The notes under the pieces: generated by a model
The model's input: only the letters and a program-made list of their open reading frames with translations
The model's database searches: none
Told to the model about the DNA's origin: nothing
Program-made: the position numbers and the translations under genes
Shown here: in pieces, positions 1 to 5,850 of the stretch
Layout of the letters: every line of letters begins with the position of its first letter
How positions within the stretch are numbered: the stretch's first letter is position 1
Assembly (NCBI GenBank): GCA_023446735.1
Contig: JAEXPQ010000139.1
Location: 1 to 6,815, forward strand
Source of the DNA: Verrucomicrobiota bacterium
GTDB lineage: Bacteria; Verrucomicrobiota; Verrucomicrobiia; Opitutales; Opitutaceae
Direction: 5' to 3'
Length of the DNA: 6,815 bases

Positions 1-2
1 CC

Positions 3-179
3 CCCGCACCCCGCCGCCCATCTCACGACGAGATCGCGGAATGCGCGTACGAGCTGTGGCTGCAGCACGGCCGCCCGGACCATCTCGATCAGGCCATCTG
101 GCTCGATGCCGAAGCCTTGTTGCACGCTGGCCGTTGCCGGCCGGGTGCCGATTTCCGCGAGCTCTACCGTCACGGTTGA
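3..179 (+). CDS. DUF2934 family protein, C-terminal fragment
   Basis: An open frame runs from the left window edge to TGA at 177-179 and gives 58 residues, so the start is off the window. Residues 7-42 carry the DUF2934 pattern: HDEIAECAYELW, then HGRPDH, then AIWLDAEALL. This is a short helical module found in many high-GC bacteria, and its biochemical role is unknown. DUF2934 proteins are usually small, with the motif making up much of the chain, so perhaps only a short N-terminus is missing. The stop is followed at once by a perfect 16-bp palindrome (180-195). The gene converges on the small minus-strand ORF, overlapping it by 10 bp. The family call comes from motif recall. The frame is well supported because the conserved residues run continuously to the stop. 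Confidence 0.75.
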   Translation, partial: PAPRRPSHDEIAECAYELWLQHGRPDHLDQAIWLDAEALLHAGRCRPGADFRELYRHG

Positions 180-436
180 GGTCCGGCGCCGGACCGCAGC
201 GTGCCGCCGTCCGCCACAGCGGAGCGCTCCCGTGCAGGAGCAAGCCGGGCCGCGGCGGTCGTCCCCGCTCCTGCGTCACCATGCTTTCGCGATATTGTCA
301 TCCGCGGCAACCGCAGCACGCCCGCGTTGACCGCGAAACGGACCAACGCGGTCGCCCGGCGCGCCCCACACGCCCCGTAGACGCCCACGATCAGGTCGCC
401 GAAGGTGTAGTGCCGTCCGTGATCGTGGAGTCTCAT
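170..436 (-). CDS. Small protein of unknown function, coupled to the response regulator
   Basis: This is an 88-residue frame with ATG at 436-434 and TGA at 172-170. Its start overlaps the response-regulator stop as ATGA, the classic geometry of translational coupling, and this is the main argument that it is real. The first ~45 residues look protein-like: a charged start, then YTFGDLIVGVY, then an amphipathic stretch RRATALVRFAVNAGVLRL that could be a helix pair. From about residue 50 on it is rich in Gly, Ala, Arg and Pro and runs through the palindromes at 180-276. That part may be read-through into non-coding DNA, or follow a frameshift; the neighbouring frame stops at 276. It has no signal peptide or clear membrane segment. 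I do not recognise the family. A role alongside the response regulator is only suggested by position. Confidence 0.45.
   Translation of the reverse strand: MRLHDHGRHYTFGDLIVGVYGACGARRATALVRFAVNAGVLRLPRMTISRKHGDAGAGTTAAARLAPARERSAVADGGTLRSGAGPQP
180..195. terminator. Perfect 16-bp palindrome, possible bidirectional terminator
   Basis: GGTCCGGCGCCGGACC is its own reverse complement and begins one base after the DUF2934 stop codon. It can fold as a 6-bp GC stem with a 4-base loop. It lies where two convergent frames meet, which suits a bidirectional terminator, but no T-tract follows on either side. It also lies inside the last codons of the small minus-strand ORF. A protein-binding site is equally possible. 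Confidence 0.3.
232..276. repeat. REP-like inverted repeat
   Basis: GCAGGAGC (234-241) and GCTCCTGC (267-274) are perfect 8-bp arms around a 25-base GC-rich loop, with two further wobble pairs outside. A 10-bp perfect palindrome, GGAGCGCTCC, lies just upstream at 221-230. Paired short GC hairpins of this kind resemble REP/BIME-type intergenic repeats. Only one copy is visible in the window, so repeat status is inferred from form alone. Confidence 0.35.
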
Positions 437-1143
437 CGCGGCGTGGTACGGGCTCCTGGGGTCCCGGCAAGGTCGCGGATCCTCGGTCCGGGCGCACCTT
501 GGCCACCCTCGCCTTCCCACGCGTCCAGCGCCGCCCGGCGGGCGCGCGCATTCGCCGCCACGTCAAACATCGGCGGCCCGCCGCCGTTGCCGCCATTCGA
601 CCCGGCGACCGTCGTCGCGAGCGCCGCCGAGCGGGGTCTCCGGACTCCCATCTGGGCCAGCGCACGCCGGATCAAACCGAGCAGCTCGTCGAACGAAAAC
701 GGCTTGGCCAAAACCGACAGAGGCAGCAGCAACGCGGGAATCCCCTGTTCGTCCCACGGCAGGACGCCCGAGACCAAAATCACCGGGATCGCGCAGCCGG
801 CGGAGCGCACGCGTTCGATCAGTCCGAGGCCGGAGAGCCGCGGCATCTCGTTGTCCGTGAGCAGAAGCGCGAAGCCGCCCTCCTTCAGCACATCCCAACC
901 GGACTCACCATCATCAGCCGAGACGACATCGTAACCAGCCCCCTGGAGCAGGCGTACACAGGTTCCGCGCACCATCGGATCGTCCTCAACCACCAGTATC
1001 CGGCAATCGGCCGACCCGACTCGAACGCAAGTTCCGTTCGAGCCTGAGGCGACAGGCATGGCGGGAAGGGTAACGTTGGTAACGCTCCGCTCTTCGGGAG
1101 CAGGACCACCGGCGAGATTGCCTGAGGGGGCTTGCGAATGCAT
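433..1143 (-). CDS. Response regulator, receiver domain only
   Basis: This is a CheY-like receiver domain at residues ~48-160 of 236. Visible features are the acidic cluster EDD (53-55) after CRILVV, the phospho-acceptor Asp97 in LLLTDNEMP, the switch Ser125 in VILVSG and the conserved Lys147 in LAKPFSFDELL. It should take a phosphoryl group from a histidine kinase. No kinase and no DNA-binding output domain are present. The C-terminal ~75 residues form a Gly/Ala/Arg-rich tail (GSNGGNGGG) of unknown role. The start is uncertain. I use the first ATG (1143); a GTG at 1233 would add 30 residues and an ATG at 1059 would remove 28. None has a good SD. The Ser/Ala/Pro-rich stretch before the domain resembles the linker of a hybrid kinase, so a truncated hybrid is possible. 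The stop overlaps the next ORF as ATGA. Confidence 0.85.
   Translation of the reverse strand: MHSQAPSGNLAGGPAPEERSVTNVTLPAMPVASGSNGTCVRVGSADCRILVVEDDPMVRGTCVRLLQGAGYDVVSADDGESGWDVLKEGGFALLLTDNEMPRLSGLGLIERVRSAGCAIPVILVSGVLPWDEQGIPALLLPLSVLAKPFSFDELLGLIRRALAQMGVRRPRSAALATTVAGSNGGNGGGPPMFDVAANARARRAALDAWEGEGGQGAPGPRIRDLAGTPGARTTPR
1020..1042. repeat. 8-bp inverted repeat just before the receiver domain
   Basis: CTCGAACG (1020-1027) and CGTTCGAG (1035-1042) are perfect 8-bp arms around a 7-base spacer. The repeat lies in the response-regulator frame, ahead of the codons for the receiver's first strand. It is coding DNA under every start I consider plausible, so it could be an mRNA hairpin near the 5' end or chance. 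Confidence 0.35.
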
Positions 1144-1262
1144 GGTGGGGGACAACGACGCCGCGGAGGATCCGAGCGCCCGAGGAAGATAGCCCACCGC
1201 CGAGTCATCCGATATGGGGTGATGGCCCACCACTCGGCTCGCACCGGCAGGCGCGCTCGCTG

Positions 1263-1279
1263 TCCGCCTTATCGGCGGA
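1263..1279 (-). terminator. Weak hairpin after the helicase stop
   Basis: TCCGCC (1263-1268) pairs with GGCGGA (1274-1279) around a 5-base loop, 26 bases past the helicase stop on the minus strand. There is no T-tract, so it is at best a weak or factor-dependent end point. Apart from this hairpin I see nothing between the helicase stop (1306) and 1233, the furthest possible response-regulator start. Confidence 0.2.
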
Positions 1280-1305
1280 GCCCCGATCGCGAGCGTACAC
1301 GTCGC

Positions 1306-3963
1306 TCAATACGCCCCGATCGGCTGGAGCGACACGAGCCGCAGCACCACGCCCTGCGCCGCGCGCGAGGCGGTGAGATCGACCGTGAAGACGAGCTCCC
1401 AGTCGTTTGCCTCCTCGGGGTCGACGAGCACCTGCGCCACGGTGAGCTCGCCGTTCTCGCGGTCCTCCTCGACCCAATGGGTGTGCCCCGCCGCTCGCCC
1501 GGCCGGATCGAGCCGGAAGCGACCGCGCGCCTCGAAGTACGGCGCGAACCGTTCTTCCAGCTTTCGCACCGCCACCTTCTTCGCCAGTTCGAGGCTCTCG
1601 CCGAGAGCGGCCACGACCGGCGCGACTCCGGACGGTCCGGACGCAAGGTCCGACCCTACCCGCACCGTTCCGTCGTCCGTCCTCTGTCCTCCGTCTTCCG
1701 CCAGCCGCTCCGCCGCCGCTTCCCAGTCGCGCACGAGCACATCCTGCAGAAACGCGAAGATCGTCGCTCGGATCTGTCGCCGGAAAGCAGGCACATCGCG
1801 CGTGAGGTCGTAGCTCGACGGCCGTGCCGGCTTGTCGCCGACCTCCTCCGCCACGTAGTCGGGATTGCGCATCTTTTCCCACTCCTCGAGCAGCGACGAG
1901 TCGATGCCGCGGATGAGCTCGCGGAAGTAGGTCTCCATTTCCAGGACTTCCTCGGTCTTGCACGACTCCGGCACCGTCTGCGAGAGCACCTTCCACGTCT
2001 GCGAGAGGTGACGCAGCAGCAGCCCCTCCATGCGCTCCAGCCCGTAGTCGCGCACATGCTCGGCGAACGACTGGTAGCGCTCGAACATCTCGCGCGCGAT
2101 CGACTTCGGCCGGATGTTCTCTCCTTCGATCCACGGGTGCGCCGCGGCGAAACGGTTGAACGTGTCGTACACGAACTCGCGCAACGGCTTCGGGTACTCG
2201 ACCTGTTCGAGCTTCTCCATCCGCTCGTCGTACTCCACTCCCGCGGCCTTCAGCTCCGCCACGAGATCGCCCTTCAGCTTGCTCACCTGCTGGCGCAGGA
2301 TCGCATCCGGATCCTCGACGATCGACTCGCACAACGTGAGCACGTCGACGGCATACGTCGGCGACGCCCGGTCGAGCAGTGGCAACGTATCGAGCAACCA
2401 GAGCGAGAGGGTCTGGTGCAGCGAGAAGTCCTCTTGCAGCTCCACGTTCACGCGCAGCTTCCGGCCGTTCGGCAGCGGCGGCACGAACTCCACGATCTTC
2501 CGCTCGATGAGCGAGCGGAAGAGCTGCCACGTCTTCTTCCGCAGATACGTCTTCCGCGGCGCGGTTTCGTGGCAGGCGGCGATGATGCCCTTCATCGCGC
2601 GGCAGCCGTCGCCGTCGCGCGCGAGCACCTGCAGGAGCATGCCGTGCGACACGTCGAAATGCGACGTGAGCACCTCCGGCGGCGCCGTGCGCAGACGCTC
2701 CAACGTCTTCTGGTCCCAGCCGACGAAGCCCTCCGGCGGCCGCTCCTTCACGAGTTTCTTCTGCTTCTTCGGGTCGCCCGCCGCCTTCTCCTCGGCGCGC
2801 TTGTTGGCGATCATGTGCTCGGGCGCCTGGATGACGACGTAACCGACATTGTCGTACCCGCGCCGCCCGGCCCGCCCGGAGATCTGGCGGAAGTCGCGTA
2901 CGCTCAGGATCGCCGATTTCTGGCCGTCGTACTTCCAGAGCTGCGTGAACGCCACGGTGCGGATCGGCACGTTGATGCCCACGCCGAGGGTGTCGGTGCC
3001 GCAGATGACCTTGAGCAGGCCGCGTTGCGCGAGCTGCTCGACGAGCACGCGGTACTTCGGCAGCAGACCCGCGTGGTGCACGCCGATGCCGTGGCGCAGC
3101 CAGCGTTTCACCTCCTTGCCGTACGGGCTGTTGAACTTGGTCTTCTCCAGCTCGACCCCGAGCGCCGCCCGCTCCTCGCGCGTGCAGATGTTCAGGCTCA
3201 TCAGGTCCTGCGCGGCCTCGCTGGCCGAGCGCTGGGTGAAATAGACGAGGTAGACCGGCGCACGCTGGCCGTCCAAGAGCGCCTGCACCTTCTCGGCGAG
3301 CGGCGTCTCCGAGTATTCGAACTCCAGCGGCACCGGCCGCCGGTCGCCGCGCACCGTGACCGACTCCGCGCCGGTCAGCCGCGTCATCTCCTCCTCGAAG
3401 AACGTCGTCGTCGAGAGCGTGGCCGACATGAGCAGGAAGCGCGCGTTCGGCATGGTCAGCAGCGGCGCCTGCCATGCGTAGCCGCGCTCGCGGTCCGAGT
3501 AGTAATGGAACTCGTCCATGATCACCGCGCGGATGTCGCTCTCGTGGCCGCGGTGCAGCGCGATGTTGGCGAGGATCTCGGCGGTGCAGCAGAGCACCTT
3601 GGCCTGCGGGTTCACCGAGGCGTCGCCTGTCATCATGCCGACGTTGTCCGGCCCGAAGTCACGGCAGAGCGAGAGGAACTTCTCGTTCACCAGCGCCTTG
3701 ATCGGGCACGTGTACACCGAGCGTTCGCCCGCGCAGAGCGCGCGGAAATGCATCGCCGCCGCGACGAGCGATTTTCCCGAACCGGTGGGCGTGTTGAGCA
3801 CGACGTTCTTGCCTGCGAACAGCTCGAGAATCGCCTCCTCCTGCTCCGGGTAGAGCGAGAGCCCACGCTCCGCCATCACCGCTAGAAAACGGTCGAGCAC
3901 CGCATCGGCGTTGTACGGGCCGGGCAGCGGCGCGAGCGGGTGGTTCTGGGCGGTGGCGGTCAC
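1306..3963 (-). CDS. Ski2-like DEAD/DEAH-type helicase with DUF3516-type C-terminus
   Basis: This is an 885-residue superfamily 2 helicase, predicted to unwind RNA or DNA using ATP in the cytoplasm. Motifs in order are YPEQ (38-41), Walker A TPTGSGKS (58-65), TCPIKALVNEK (85-95), TGDASVN (112-118), DEFH (150-153), SAT (180-182), YFTQRSASE (241-249), GVHHAGLLP (294-302), GTDTLGVGINVP (322-333) and QISGRAGRRGYD (360-371). The HHAGLLP and GRAGRRG forms are typical of Ski2/Mtr4-like enzymes. The remaining ~500 residues match my recollection of DUF3516, a helicase-associated domain of unknown function. The frame stays open upstream to an ATG at 4113, but those 50 residues are low-complexity and partly encoded by the IS. 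I therefore start at GTG 3963 (VTATAQNHPLAPLPG), which has no clear SD. The core motifs are intact, so it should be active. Substrate and pathway are unknown. Confidence 0.88.
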   Translation of the reverse strand: MTATAQNHPLAPLPGPYNADAVLDRFLAVMAERGLSLYPEQEEAILELFAGKNVVLNTPTGSGKSLVAAAMHFRALCAGERSVYTCPIKALVNEKFLSLCRDFGPDNVGMMTGDASVNPQAKVLCCTAEILANIALHRGHESDIRAVIMDEFHYYSDRERGYAWQAPLLTMPNARFLLMSATLSTTTFFEEEMTRLTGAESVTVRGDRRPVPLEFEYSETPLAEKVQALLDGQRAPVYLVYFTQRSASEAAQDLMSLNICTREERAALGVELEKTKFNSPYGKEVKRWLRHGIGVHHAGLLPKYRVLVEQLAQRGLLKVICGTDTLGVGINVPIRTVAFTQLWKYDGQKSAILSVRDFRQISGRAGRRGYDNVGYVVIQAPEHMIANKRAEEKAAGDPKKQKKLVKERPPEGFVGWDQKTLERLRTAPPEVLTSHFDVSHGMLLQVLARDGDGCRAMKGIIAACHETAPRKTYLRKKTWQLFRSLIERKIVEFVPPLPNGRKLRVNVELQEDFSLHQTLSLWLLDTLPLLDRASPTYAVDVLTLCESIVEDPDAILRQQVSKLKGDLVAELKAAGVEYDERMEKLEQVEYPKPLREFVYDTFNRFAAAHPWIEGENIRPKSIAREMFERYQSFAEHVRDYGLERMEGLLLRHLSQTWKVLSQTVPESCKTEEVLEMETYFRELIRGIDSSLLEEWEKMRNPDYVAEEVGDKPARPSSYDLTRDVPAFRRQIRATIFAFLQDVLVRDWEAAAERLAEDGGQRTDDGTVRVGSDLASGPSGVAPVVAALGESLELAKKVAVRKLEERFAPYFEARGRFRLDPAGRAAGHTHWVEEDRENGELTVAQVLVDPEEANDWELVFTVDLTASRAAQGVVLRLVSLQPIGAY

Positions 3964-3977
3964 GCGCTGAGCAACGC

Positions 3978-4008
3978 ACGCCGCGCCGTCCGCTGTCGAG
4001 CGCGGCGT
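3978..4008 (-). promoter_or_regulatory. Inverted repeat in the helicase leader
   Basis: ACGCCGCGC (3978-3986) and GCGCGGCGT (4000-4008) are perfect 9-bp arms around a 13-base spacer. The repeat ends 14 bases upstream of the proposed GTG start. If the helicase mRNA includes this region, it would fold as a very stable stem in the 5' leader near the ribosome-binding area. As DNA it could be an operator. If the start were instead at 4113 it would be coding. Confidence 0.4.
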
Positions 4009-4018
4009 TCCGCTGCCG

Positions 4019-4028
4019 TCGGCAGCCC
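4019..4028. repeat. Left copy of the 10-bp target-site duplication
   Basis: TCGGCAGCCC directly precedes the left IS end and recurs exactly at 5639-5648, directly after the right end. This is the pattern left by transposition, although 10 bp is longer than the 4-5 bp I recall for IS1380 elements. It is also the right half of a 15-bp near-palindrome (4012-4026). Confidence 0.65.
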
Positions 4029-4042
4029 CCCGATCCTCACGA
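4029..4042 (+). repeat. Left terminal inverted repeat of the IS
   Basis: CCCGATCCTCACGA matches the inverted right end CCCTAATCCTCACGA, with one base missing and one mismatch near the outer edge. The exact outer boundary is set from the adjoining direct repeat and could shift by a base or two within the run of six C. Confidence 0.7.
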
Positions 4043-4206
4043 AGGTTTGAGCTTGGCTTTGGATGAGGGGGGGCGGCGCTGCGGCGAGGTGCTTGCCGAG
4101 GCCTTTGCCGCAAAACTCGCGGGTGGCAGGCGCGGGCGGGCGGTTTTTTGCGGGGCGCTCCGAGGGAAAACCGATGCGGTTGCGGAATAATGGCAGGCGG
4201 CAGCTG

Positions 4207-4226
4207 CGGTCGCCTCGGGGCGACCG
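4207..4226. terminator. Strong hairpin after the transposase gene
   Basis: CGGTCGCC (4207-4214) and GGCGACCG (4219-4226) form a perfect 8-bp stem with a 4-base loop, 23 bases past the transposase stop. There is no T-tract. It may end transposase transcription and so limit read-through into the helicase, or be a structural element of the IS. Confidence 0.35.
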
Positions 4227-4249
4227 TACGCAGTGTGTCCTAGGACCGG

Positions 4250-5551
4250 TTACGCGGGGGCGAGCGTGCCGTAGCGCCGGCCCCACAGCCGCCACCAGTC
4301 CAGCCAGCCGGCCGGAGCGAACAGCCGCAGCAGTTGCCCCCGGGCGTGCCGGGAGAGCTTGGCGGGCAGTGTGAGCAGGTGCCCGATGAGCGTGCGGATC
4401 CGCCAGCCGTGCAGCTGGGCCGGCAGTTCGATCAGCTTGAGGGCGGTGAGCGCATTGAAGGCCAGGGCGGCCAGGGTGTAGAAGACCCGGTTGGCGGAGA
4501 GCTGCAGGCAGGGCGGATGGTGCAGGTCGAGATCGGCGAGCAGTTGGGAAAACATCTGTTCGCGTTCGCCCTTGAGGTCGTGGCGGTCCCAGACCGCCTG
4601 CGGCGTGCGGGTGCCGTCCTCGCAGGCGCAGAAACTGTGGCGGTCGAACAGCTCGCCCTCGTCGCGCCAGCGGCGCACCGCGTAGACTTGGGGCTGGGCG
4701 CAGCCCTGCGGCTTGTGCCGCAGGTAGGCGTAGTGGCTGCCCTCCCGCGCGGTCCAGGCCTTGTCGGGCAGCTCGGCGGCGATGCGTTCGAGCGGCTCGG
4801 TCCAACGGTTGTAGGAGATGGAAAACCGAGGGAAGGCCTCGCGCACCGCGTCGAGGTGCCGGCCTTCGCTGGAGGCCGAGTCGGCGAAGAAGTAGGCCGG
4901 GCCGTCCTGCCACAATGCCGCGTTGTCCCGGAGAAACTCGGGCAACAGCGCGCTGACGGCGGCGTTCTCGCCGGTGATGCGCTGGTCGGCCAGGAACGGC
5001 CCGACGAAGAGCGCCTGCCAGCCCAGGGCCAGGTTGCCCTCGTAGTTGACCGCCGCTCCCTCGATTTTGCGGCCGGTGACCTCGATCTGCGTGTCGTCGA
5101 AGAACACCTCCAGTTCGCCGCCGCTGCGCACCGCGGCCTTCGGGCATTGCGCCAGCAGCCGCCGCACAAACTCGCGCAGCACCCGCCGCAGGGCCGCCAC
5201 GCCCGGTTCGCCGATCTCGCCCAGCCAGACGCTCAACTGGTTGTCGGTGGCGAAACGCTTCACGCCCAGGGCGTGGCGCAGCCCCTTGTCGGCCTGCAGC
5301 CGCGCCGCGTCGGCCAAGCCCGAGCCACCGCAGCACAGCGCGACGACGATCTGCGCAATCATCGTCTCCGGGGCGAAACCGCGACGCTTGTCCACGCGCG
5401 GGTCCAGCGTCGGCTCGGCCCGGATCAGGTCCCACAGACCGAACCGCCGACAGATCGCCGCCACCGCCGCCTGCCCACCGTGGACGGTGTGGCCCTTGGC
5501 CGGGACCACTTCGATGCGCAGCCGATGTTCGTCGAGTGTGTAGGAAGCCAT
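4250..5551 (-). CDS. IS1380-family DDE transposase
   Basis: This 433-residue protein cuts and rejoins the IS ends. It has an RNase H-like DDE fold. The likely catalytic residues are Asp152 or Asp153 in EVFFDDTQIEVTGRK, Asp224 in YFFADSASSEG, and Glu329 or Glu331 in LKGEREQMF. The C-terminal block ANRVFYTLAALAFNAL followed by TLPAKLSRHARGQLL is typical of IS1380-type (DDE_Tnp_1-like) enzymes, and the length is normal for the family. ATG is at 5551-5549, with AGGGG (5560-5556) four bases upstream, the clearest SD in the window. The gene fills most of the element and has no internal stop or frameshift, so it is probably functional. It reads towards the helicase. Confidence 0.88.
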   Translation of the reverse strand: MASYTLDEHRLRIEVVPAKGHTVHGGQAAVAAICRRFGLWDLIRAEPTLDPRVDKRRGFAPETMIAQIVVALCCGGSGLADAARLQADKGLRHALGVKRFATDNQLSVWLGEIGEPGVAALRRVLREFVRRLLAQCPKAAVRSGGELEVFFDDTQIEVTGRKIEGAAVNYEGNLALGWQALFVGPFLADQRITGENAAVSALLPEFLRDNAALWQDGPAYFFADSASSEGRHLDAVREAFPRFSISYNRWTEPLERIAAELPDKAWTAREGSHYAYLRHKPQGCAQPQVYAVRRWRDEGELFDRHSFCACEDGTRTPQAVWDRHDLKGEREQMFSQLLADLDLHHPPCLQLSANRVFYTLAALAFNALTALKLIELPAQLHGWRIRTLIGHLLTLPAKLSRHARGQLLRLFAPAGWLDWWRLWGRRYGTLAPA

Positions 5552-5560
5552 GACGCCCCT

Positions 5561-5575
5561 GTTACCGCAGGCAAC
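5561..5575 (-). promoter_or_regulatory. Small hairpin above the transposase SD
   Basis: GTTACC (5561-5566) and GGCAAC (5570-5575) can pair over 6 bp, one of them a G-T wobble, around a 3-base loop, directly upstream of the transposase SD. Structures at this position in IS elements can limit translation of read-through transcripts from outside. That role is inference. Confidence 0.2.
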
Positions 5576-5623
5576 GCGCCAAGTTCCTCGCCGCCTTCAC
5601 CCAAAATGCACCCAACCCCGGGA

Positions 5624-5638
5624 TCGTGAGGATTAGGG
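5624..5638 (-). repeat. Right terminal inverted repeat of the IS
   Basis: Read on the minus strand this is CCCTAATCCTCACGA, the partner of the left end. It lies 72 bp upstream of the transposase start. Confidence 0.7.
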
Positions 5639-5648
5639 TCGGCAGCCC
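5639..5648. repeat. Right copy of the 10-bp target-site duplication
   Basis: TCGGCAGCCC is an exact copy of 4019-4028 and abuts the right end of the IS. From here to 5850 (about 200 bp) I find no gene, only the hairpin and the AT-rich palindrome listed next. Confidence 0.65.
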
Positions 5649-5664
5649 GATCGTCGCGTAGATG

Positions 5665-5679
5665 CCAGTCTCCGACTGG
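5665..5679. repeat. Hairpin CCAGTC-TCC-GACTGG
   Basis: A perfect 6-bp stem with a 3-base loop lies in the non-coding DNA right of the IS. Its form suggests a short interspersed intergenic repeat, but only one copy is present here. Confidence 0.3.
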
Positions 5680-5799
5680 ACGCCCTCGGCTCGCGCCATC
5701 CCCGGCGGCTCATGCCCATGCGCAACGGGTCAAAGACGGGGCCTACTCGCCCCTCGCCCACGCGACCCCGTTCCGTGCAAACCAGGCGCGCGTGTTCCC

Positions 5800-5823
5800 T
5801 TGAAAATTTTCGGTGCATTTCTT
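5800..5823 (+). promoter_or_regulatory. AT-rich palindromic patch, likely promoter or operator of the EIIA-fusion gene
   Basis: This is a sharp AT-rich island in GC-rich DNA, ending 27 bases before the ATG at 5851. It contains the perfect 10-bp palindrome GAAAATTTTC (5802-5811) and a TTGAAA that could act as a -35 box. I see no convincing -10 hexamer at normal spacing. Position and composition suggest promoter or operator; the exact elements are not determined. Confidence 0.35.
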
Positions 5824-5850
5824 CCGCGCTCCGCTCAATTTCCCCATCTC

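Larger units (their letters stand above)
4029..5638 (-). mobile_element. Complete IS1380-family insertion sequence, about 1.61 kb
   Basis: The element has one transposase gene and imperfect terminal inverted repeats. The left end reads CCCGATCCTCACGA (4029-4042). The right end, on the opposite strand, reads CCCTAATCCTCACGA (5624-5638). They share ATCCTCACGA and the outer CCC. A 10-bp direct repeat flanks both ends. The length fits the usual 1.6-1.7 kb of the IS1380 family. The intact gene, ends and duplication suggest a recent and possibly still mobile insertion. It sits between the divergent helicase and EIIA-fusion genes. Positions 4043-4249 between the left end and the transposase stop hold no gene, only the hairpins noted separately. 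Confidence 0.82.

Noticed and set aside
329..353. 7-bp inverted repeat GACCGCG/CGCGGTC
   Set aside because: It lies inside the small ORF in very GC-rich DNA, where short arms of this length are common by chance.
41..934. 297-residue + strand frame across the left end
   Set aside because: It conflicts with the DUF2934 frame and the response regulator, and its product is low-complexity Arg/Pro/Ser-rich.
1205..3475. 756-residue minus-strand frame within the helicase
   Set aside because: It is another frame of the same gene, Ala/Arg/Gly-rich with no domain; the helicase frame is clearly the real one.
1132..3885. 917-residue open frame on the + strand opposite the helicase
   Set aside because: It is an antisense shadow. 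The protein is a low-complexity Arg/Leu/His-rich string with no motif, while the minus strand has a full set of helicase motifs. Long antisense frames are expected in GC-rich coding DNA.
4144..4149. T6 run as an intrinsic terminator on the + strand
   Set aside because: No stable stem directly precedes it, and no + strand gene ends nearby.
3960..5435. 491-residue minus-strand frame overlapping the transposase
   Set aside because: It is the wrong frame of the transposase and crosses the IS end; Arg/Ala/Pro-rich, with no DDE residues in order.
4334..5629. 431-residue + strand frame opposite the transposase
   Set aside because: It is a mirror of the transposase gene with no recognisable domain.
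5662..5850. Upstream in-frame extension of the EIIA-fusion gene
   Set aside because: The 63 extra residues are Pro/Arg-rich, translate the hairpin and AT-rich patch, and precede a domain that begins naturally at the ATG at 5851.
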